Shown here one piece after another: positions 61,101 through 64,000 of a DNA stretch of 64,000 nucleotides. The position numbers and the translations under genes were made by a program. The stretch comes from Aestuariibaculum lutulentum (GTDB lineage Bacteria > Bacteroidota > Bacteroidia > Flavobacteriales > Flavobacteriaceae): the NCBI RefSeq assembly GCF_032926325.1, contig NZ_CP136709.1, positions 3,194,501-3,258,500 of the forward strand. The letters run 5' to 3'. Positions within the stretch are counted from its first letter, which is position 1. Each line of letters opens with the position of its first letter. The notes beneath the pieces are model-generated. The model made no database searches and was not told the DNA's origin. It worked only from the letters and a program-made list of their open reading frames with translations.

Positions 61101-63186
61101 TGACGGTGTAAACACAATGCAGTTAGACGGTTCAGCCAGTGGCGGAACCAGTCCTTATAGTTATGCATGGAGTGGAGACACTACGTATTTAAGTGCGACC
61201 AATATCGCCAATCCAACCCATGATAATGCACCGGCAGGTACTTATAACCTGACCTTAACAGTAACTGATGACAATGGCTGTGAGGATACCGATACCGTTC
61301 AATTGGTTGTATATCCAAATCCAGAAGTTACTGTAACAGCTGAAAACATTTGTCCGGGAACACCAACCTTAATCTCAGCAGTACCTGCACCAGAAGGAAC
61401 TTATACTTACGAATGGTCATTTCTAGGTATCCCAGATGATGTAATAATATGGAACAATATGAATATAGGTAATGTAGCAAGTTTTGAATCTGAATTAATT
61501 GGTACTTACACGGTGATTGTAACAGATGAAAACGGATGTCAGGCAACTAATCAGAAAACTGTTGGTTTTGCAAGTGTTCAGGCAGCACCAGTTACACAAC
61601 CAAAAAGCATTTGTATAAGTAATTTACTAGATGTGTTTAAAGGCTTGTTAAATTTAGTTAGTGATGATCCAAATGCAGAAGTTCCTGAAGATGCTGTTAT
61701 CGTATTCTCAACACTCGTAAGAATAGTGAATGGTGATATTGATCCTAACTTTGGTGAAATAGATTTAGGAAATATTCAGATACCTGATAATATCGATGTC
61801 GGTGCGATAGCAGACTTTATAGTAGGACAATATCAGGTAGTTGTAAGATATCAAACATCAAGTGGTTGTATTTCTACGCAATCATCAAGTATACCTATAA
61901 CCATTTATGACACACCTGTTTGTGAAGGTCTAATTAGTGCTAATGATGATTCATATTGTTCAAATGGCACAATTAACTTGGTATTCAGTGGTGAATATAA
62001 TCCTGATTATACCTATGTATGGGCTGGTGTTGGTAATGATGCAGTAATCACTATGGGCGAAAATGGTAATGCAACGGCAACCGGAGCTCAAAATGGTGAT
62101 GAGTTCAGTTTAACTATAATCAATACCAATGGTACCGAAGAGATTGACGACGATTGTTTAAGTATTTGTTACACCGATGTTGAAATTGGACCATGTGTTG
62201 AAAATTGTGGTACAGCATATGCTAAATTAGCCGATGATATTGAATTAGATGATCATTATGATGACAACGGTGCTATTTGTTTTATTGGTTTAGAAGATTT
62301 AAATAATAATCGTTGGGGCTGGACGAATAAGATAAACTGTGAAGGCGATTATGAAATGCCAATTTACCGAGGAGCAGGTCAATGCGACATAAGTAAAGGA
62401 CAATTAGTTGGTACAGCTCATGTTTCGTATGTTGATGGAGGCGTTACTGTCAATTTCGATATCGATGATGACAAAGTACTAAGTGAAGCGCATGTTTATG
62501 TAGGGTGCAAACCATTACCAATGAAGAAAAAAGGAGGATATTACACCACAGCGCCAGGTAATTATCCGTTTAATCCGTCAATTAGTTGTAATGGATCTGA
62601 TACTTATGTACAGAATTACACCGTAACCGTTAATGCCGAAGAATTAGATATGGATTTTACAGGAGGTATATTTGTCGTGATCCACACCGTTGTTTGTGAC
62701 TTAGTTTGCTCTGCAGATGATGAAACTTGTGTATCTCAAATTGTTTCTGAAGAATGCGAAGGCGGTTCTCAGGCATTTACAACTACGAATGTAGATTGTT
62801 ACGATGAAAAATATGATACAGATAATGATGGTGTATTAGATACTTGTGATGAATGTCCTAAGGTTTATGGCGAAGGTGAAAATGGATGCCCGATATTACA
62901 AGCTAAAGTTGATAGTTCTAAAGAGTCGGTTAACTTTACTGCATATCCGGTACCATTTAAACAAGAGGTAAATCTTAAATACATGTTTGAATATGACACC
63001 GATGTGAATATTGAAGTGTTTGATACCAAAGGCGCTTTAATTAAAAAAGCAATTGATAACAATTACATTAAAGGAACTTATGGTGTTAAAACATTAGATA
63101 TGTCAGATACAGATAGTCAACTGTTCTTTGTGAGAATGACAACGAATCGAGGATATATGATTAAGAAAATTGTATCAGATAAATAG
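55126..63186 (+). CDS. Giant T9SS-secreted surface protein with 17 identical PKD-like repeats
   Basis: A 2,686-residue protein. The signal peptide region reaches FFYAQ (~42). An N-terminal domain (to ~500; FAGGSLVVTNGNKHLDFEFF) resembles that of the 25-repeat giant. Residues 587-2065 are 17 tandem 87-residue repeats identical in protein sequence (AEAGDDDAVCYDDG, SPYSYAWSGD, APAGTYNLTLTVTDDNGCED), a PKD-like Ig fold with two Cys each. Further Ig-like segments follow, then the ~150-residue module shared with the other giant (~2360-2528), a thrombospondin type 3-like calcium loop (DTDNDGVLDTCDECP, ~2565-2579) and a type A sorting domain (~2604-2686). A surface adhesin or fibre component is the likely role. 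Confidence 0.93.
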   Translation: MFMYKITKNDFLGKISKSYKTLLLCCLSVITFGLSTQFFYAQDVGSSSVQANFGIDGDVYANRLQFLNIEMPPVPYTVPPIGTDDWFKSEMWPGAGLGVIDQATPPHNPDSDPLPGGIIPALNNTPFERHQSIIPSDLGVNPAVVGVIANFPVVLEGVTPYLWLDAVYGRDTYVDGGSAETSYFAGSGDKNPDNPNTWSIGTAGSVPQKDDIIDVYAHLRGEGPRVPPNMLPEGDPNYDANDDRPFTRLWAFAGGSLVVTNGNKHLDFEFFRTDAQLVGGAIINTGGEGGRTAWTFDPNGPDDAPNGGDDGSILIPGTIIVSVDYVNGGNVPDIRIRVWMSETTFNNYDNTWDGRPFNVDKTVAFEKGTDSGDYGYAAINPKAGGLNMWGRVNDDKLSDAGSTTLGPPWGTWQGVKPTAVNSYERYQFVEIGIDLTAFGLDRRGSEDPCANILGSLLVKTRSSGGGPNDETAFGSELKDFAGPYRFGYTVPPPMPEVTDLEACEEGNSGMATFTLDNGVTNNGGGIISFHTSQTDAEFGANPIADVDGVTPGTQYTTGSTTIYVRSVLPQSNCATVVSFDIVVNESPTAEAGDDDAVCYDDGVNTMQLDGSASGGTSPYSYAWSGDTTYLSATNIANPTHDNAPAGTYNLTLTVTDDNGCEDTDTVQLVVYPNPTAEAGDDDAVCYDDGVNTMQLDGSASGGTSPYSYAWSGDTTYLSATNIANPTHDNAPAGTYNLTLTVTDDNGCEDTDTVQLVVYPNPTAEAGDDDAVCYDDGVNTMQLDGSASGGTSPYSYAWSGDTTYLSATNIANPTHDNAPAGTYNLTLTVTDDNGCEDTDTVQLVVYPNPTAEAGDDDAVCYDDGVNTMQLDGSASGGTSPYSYAWSGDTTYLSATNIANPTHDNAPAGTYNLTLTVTDDNGCEDTDTVQLVVYPNPTAEAGDDDAVCYDDGVNTMQLDGSASGGTSPYSYAWSGDTTYLSATNIANPTHDNAPAGTYNLTLTVTDDNGCEDTDTVQLVVYPNPTAEAGDDDAVCYDDGVNTMQLDGSASGGTSPYSYAWSGDTTYLSATNIANPTHDNAPAGTYNLTLTVTDDNGCEDTDTVQLVVYPNPTAEAGDDDAVCYDDGVNTMQLDGSASGGTSPYSYAWSGDTTYLSATNIANPTHDNAPAGTYNLTLTVTDDNGCEDTDTVQLVVYPNPTAEAGDDDAVCYDDGVNTMQLDGSASGGTSPYSYAWSGDTTYLSATNIANPTHDNAPAGTYNLTLTVTDDNGCEDTDTVQLVVYPNPTAEAGDDDAVCYDDGVNTMQLDGSASGGTSPYSYAWSGDTTYLSATNIANPTHDNAPAGTYNLTLTVTDDNGCEDTDTVQLVVYPNPTAEAGDDDAVCYDDGVNTMQLDGSASGGTSPYSYAWSGDTTYLSATNIANPTHDNAPAGTYNLTLTVTDDNGCEDTDTVQLVVYPNPTAEAGDDDAVCYDDGVNTMQLDGSASGGTSPYSYAWSGDTTYLSATNIANPTHDNAPAGTYNLTLTVTDDNGCEDTDTVQLVVYPNPTAEAGDDDAVCYDDGVNTMQLDGSASGGTSPYSYAWSGDTTYLSATNIANPTHDNAPAGTYNLTLTVTDDNGCEDTDTVQLVVYPNPTAEAGDDDAVCYDDGVNTMQLDGSASGGTSPYSYAWSGDTTYLSATNIANPTHDNAPAGTYNLTLTVTDDNGCEDTDTVQLVVYPNPTAEAGDDDAVCYDDGVNTMQLDGSASGGTSPYSYAWSGDTTYLSATNIANPTHDNAPAGTYNLTLTVTDDNGCEDTDTVQLVVYPNPTAEAGDDDAVCYDDGVNTMQLDGSASGGTSPYSYAWSGDTTYLSATNIANPTHDNAPAGTYNLTLTVTDDNGCEDTDTVQLVVYPNPTAEAGDDDAVCYDDGVNTMQLDGSASGGTSPYSYAWSGDTTYLSATNIANPTHDNAPAGTYNLTLTVTDDNGCEDTDTVQLVVYPNPTAEAGDDDAVCYDDGVNTMQLDGSASGGTSPYSYAWSGDTTYLSATNIANPTHDNAPAGTYNLTLTVTDDNGCEDTDTVQLVVYPNPEVTVTAENICPGTPTLISAVPAPEGTYTYEWSFLGIPDDVIIWNNMNIGNVASFESELIGTYTVIVTDENGCQATNQKTVGFASVQAAPVTQPKSICISNLLDVFKGLLNLVSDDPNAEVPEDAVIVFSTLVRIVNGDIDPNFGEIDLGNIQIPDNIDVGAIADFIVGQYQVVVRYQTSSGCISTQSSSIPITIYDTPVCEGLISANDDSYCSNGTINLVFSGEYNPDYTYVWAGVGNDAVITMGENGNATATGAQNGDEFSLTIINTNGTEEIDDDCLSICYTDVEIGPCVENCGTAYAKLADDIELDDHYDDNGAICFIGLEDLNNNRWGWTNKINCEGDYEMPIYRGAGQCDISKGQLVGTAHVSYVDGGVTVNFDIDDDKVLSEAHVYVGCKPLPMKKKGGYYTTAPGNYPFNPSISCNGSDTYVQNYTVTVNAEELDMDFTGGIFVVIHTVVCDLVCSADDETCVSQIVSEECEGGSQAFTTTNVDCYDEKYDTDNDGVLDTCDECPKVYGEGENGCPILQAKVDSSKESVNFTAYPVPFKQEVNLKYMFEYDTDVNIEVFDTKGALIKKAIDNNYIKGTYGVKTLDMSDTDSQLFFVRMTTNRGYMIKKIVSDK
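56884..61320 (+). repeat. Tandem array of 17 units of 261 bp (87 aa, PKD-like)
   Basis: CCAACGGCAGAGGCAGG recurs every 261 bp; (61321-56884)/261 = 17. The units encode the same 87 residues but differ at a dozen or so silent positions that travel in blocks (for example acttataacctgacc versus acctacaatctaacg). Confidence 0.96.
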
Positions 63187-63207
63187 TATAGTTTATAATA
63201 ACCAATC

Positions 63208-63247
63208 AAAAAAGGAGCAGCTCAAAACAGAGTTGCTTCTTTTTTTT
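63208..63247 (+). terminator. Intrinsic terminator of the PKD-repeat giant gene
   Basis: A stem GGAGCAGCTC with GAGTTGCTTC (including G-T pairs), flanked by an A tract and followed by a run of T, 21 nt after the stop. Confidence 0.65.
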
Positions 63248-63397
63248 GTCAGAAAACCATTGAAATTTGCAACTCATCAAAAAAAAAATAGCAGTAGAAA
63301 TCTTTTTTGTAAATTAATAGTATTAACCTGCTGAAGTAAAAAGAGTTGTGGTAAGAGTTTATAGTATAAATATTAATTCTTTAAAAATCTTACAAAT

Positions 63398-64000
63398 ATG
63401 AAAAAAAATACCCTTCTTTGTTTTGTTACAATCGCCTTCTTTAATCTAAACTTGTACGCACAACCTGCAAACGACAATTGCAGTGGCGCATTTCCAATTA
63501 TTCTCGACAATCCTGCTATACTAGTTACTATAGATAATACAGCAACAGGATCTTTAACCCCAGGCGACCCTGGTTGTGGAAATTATGCAGGGTCTGATTT
63601 ATGGTATAGTGTTGTTGTTCCTGCTTCTGGAGGAATAAGTATAATTACGAGTTCAAGTGGCAGTTCAATAGATGATACAGGGCTAGCTGCTTATAAAGGG
63701 GTAGATTGTGATAATTTAACTATTATAAAATGTAACGATGATATAAGTGGTTCCAATACATTTTCTCAAATTAATTTAGCAGAGGCTGAAGGTACGACCA
63801 TTTACATTCGTGTCTGGGAATATGATGGATTTACATCAACAGGAACATTCAATATTGAAGTACAATCGCTCACACCACCTCCTGTGGCAACCAATGATGA
63901 ATGTGCAGATGCTATAGAATTATCTTTAAAAGCTATTTGTGAACCTGTAATTGGTTCTAATAACGCTACAGCGTCAAGTGGCGTACCTGGTACGGGATGT
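63398..64000 (+). CDS. Secreted protein with PPC-like domain (partial, runs off window)
   Basis: An ATG at 63398 opens a frame that reaches the window edge: 201 residues, incomplete at the C-terminus. The signal peptide MKKNTLLCFVTIAFFNLNLYAQ is followed by NDNCSGAFPI, GCGNYAGSDLWYSVVVPASG, GLAAYKGVDCDNLTIIKCNDD and IYIRVWEYDG: the pre-peptidase C-terminal-like beta-sandwich commonly found in Bacteroidota T9SS proteins. A second copy begins at NDECADAIEL. The rest, probably with a sorting domain, lies outside. Confidence 0.85.
   Translation, partial: MKKNTLLCFVTIAFFNLNLYAQPANDNCSGAFPIILDNPAILVTIDNTATGSLTPGDPGCGNYAGSDLWYSVVVPASGGISIITSSSGSSIDDTGLAAYKGVDCDNLTIIKCNDDISGSNTFSQINLAEAEGTTIYIRVWEYDGFTSTGTFNIEVQSLTPPPVATNDECADAIELSLKAICEPVIGSNNATASSGVPGTGC

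Noticed and set aside
44160..61320. CRISPR-like regular repetition
   Set aside because: The period is 246 or 261 bp with no unique spacers, and the reading frame is continuous, so these are protein repeats, not CRISPR arrays.

Overview
The window looks like chromosome from a marine-type member of the Flavobacteriaceae (Bacteroidota). The basis is low GC, AAA-rich translation starts, promoter-like TAnnTTTG boxes, Cys-type lipoprotein signals, many secreted proteins ending in type IX secretion (T9SS) type A sorting domains, and flavobacterial families (DUF3822, DUF4126, KdnB-like dehydrogenase). The genus cannot be fixed from the sequence alone. No tRNA, rRNA, CRISPR array, transposase or phage gene was seen.

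Left edge (1-6851, minus): the first ~2,280 residues of a giant secreted protein. It has a signal peptide, an Ig/PKD region, degenerate HYR-like modules, then two different arrays of 79-residue repeats. The gene runs off the window.

Housekeeping core (7.3-41.3 kb): a polyphosphate cluster (sixA-ppk-ppx); an outer-membrane barrel gene; dnaX-lipoprotein-miaE; the RNase P RNA gene; two small secreted or lipoprotein genes; rsmD-DUF3822-membrane protein; a RecD/PIF1-like helicase with DUF4126; and kdsB-HAD followed by a KdnB-like dehydrogenase. Next come a large secreted zincin, a Gfo/Idh/MocA oxidoreductase, yebC, a pterin dehydratase, an SDR, gcvT, a small membrane protein with an O-acetyltransferase, a lipoprotein sulfatase and thrA-thrB-thrC. 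The thr operon is preceded by a previously unannotated short ORF that encodes a threonine/isoleucine-rich leader peptide. The section ends with nnrDE and a TlpA-like lipoprotein.

Right part (41.9-64 kb): a surface-protein island. A 3,148-residue protein carries 25 tandem copies of an 82-residue, four-Cys repeat. A 2,686-residue protein carries 17 copies of an 87-residue PKD-like repeat. Between them lie a cleaved-adhesin/T9SS protein and a matrixin-like metalloprotease with a T9SS tail, and a further secreted protein starts at the right edge. The two giants share a ~150-residue module before the sorting domain and share elements in their long upstream regions, so they look like paralogous, co-regulated surface proteins.

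The strongest observations are the thr leader peptide; the repeat arrays, which vary almost only at silent sites and show block-duplication patterns; the shared upstream elements and C-terminal module of the two giants; and ATCGAT-type palindromes in intergenic regions next to secreted-protein genes.
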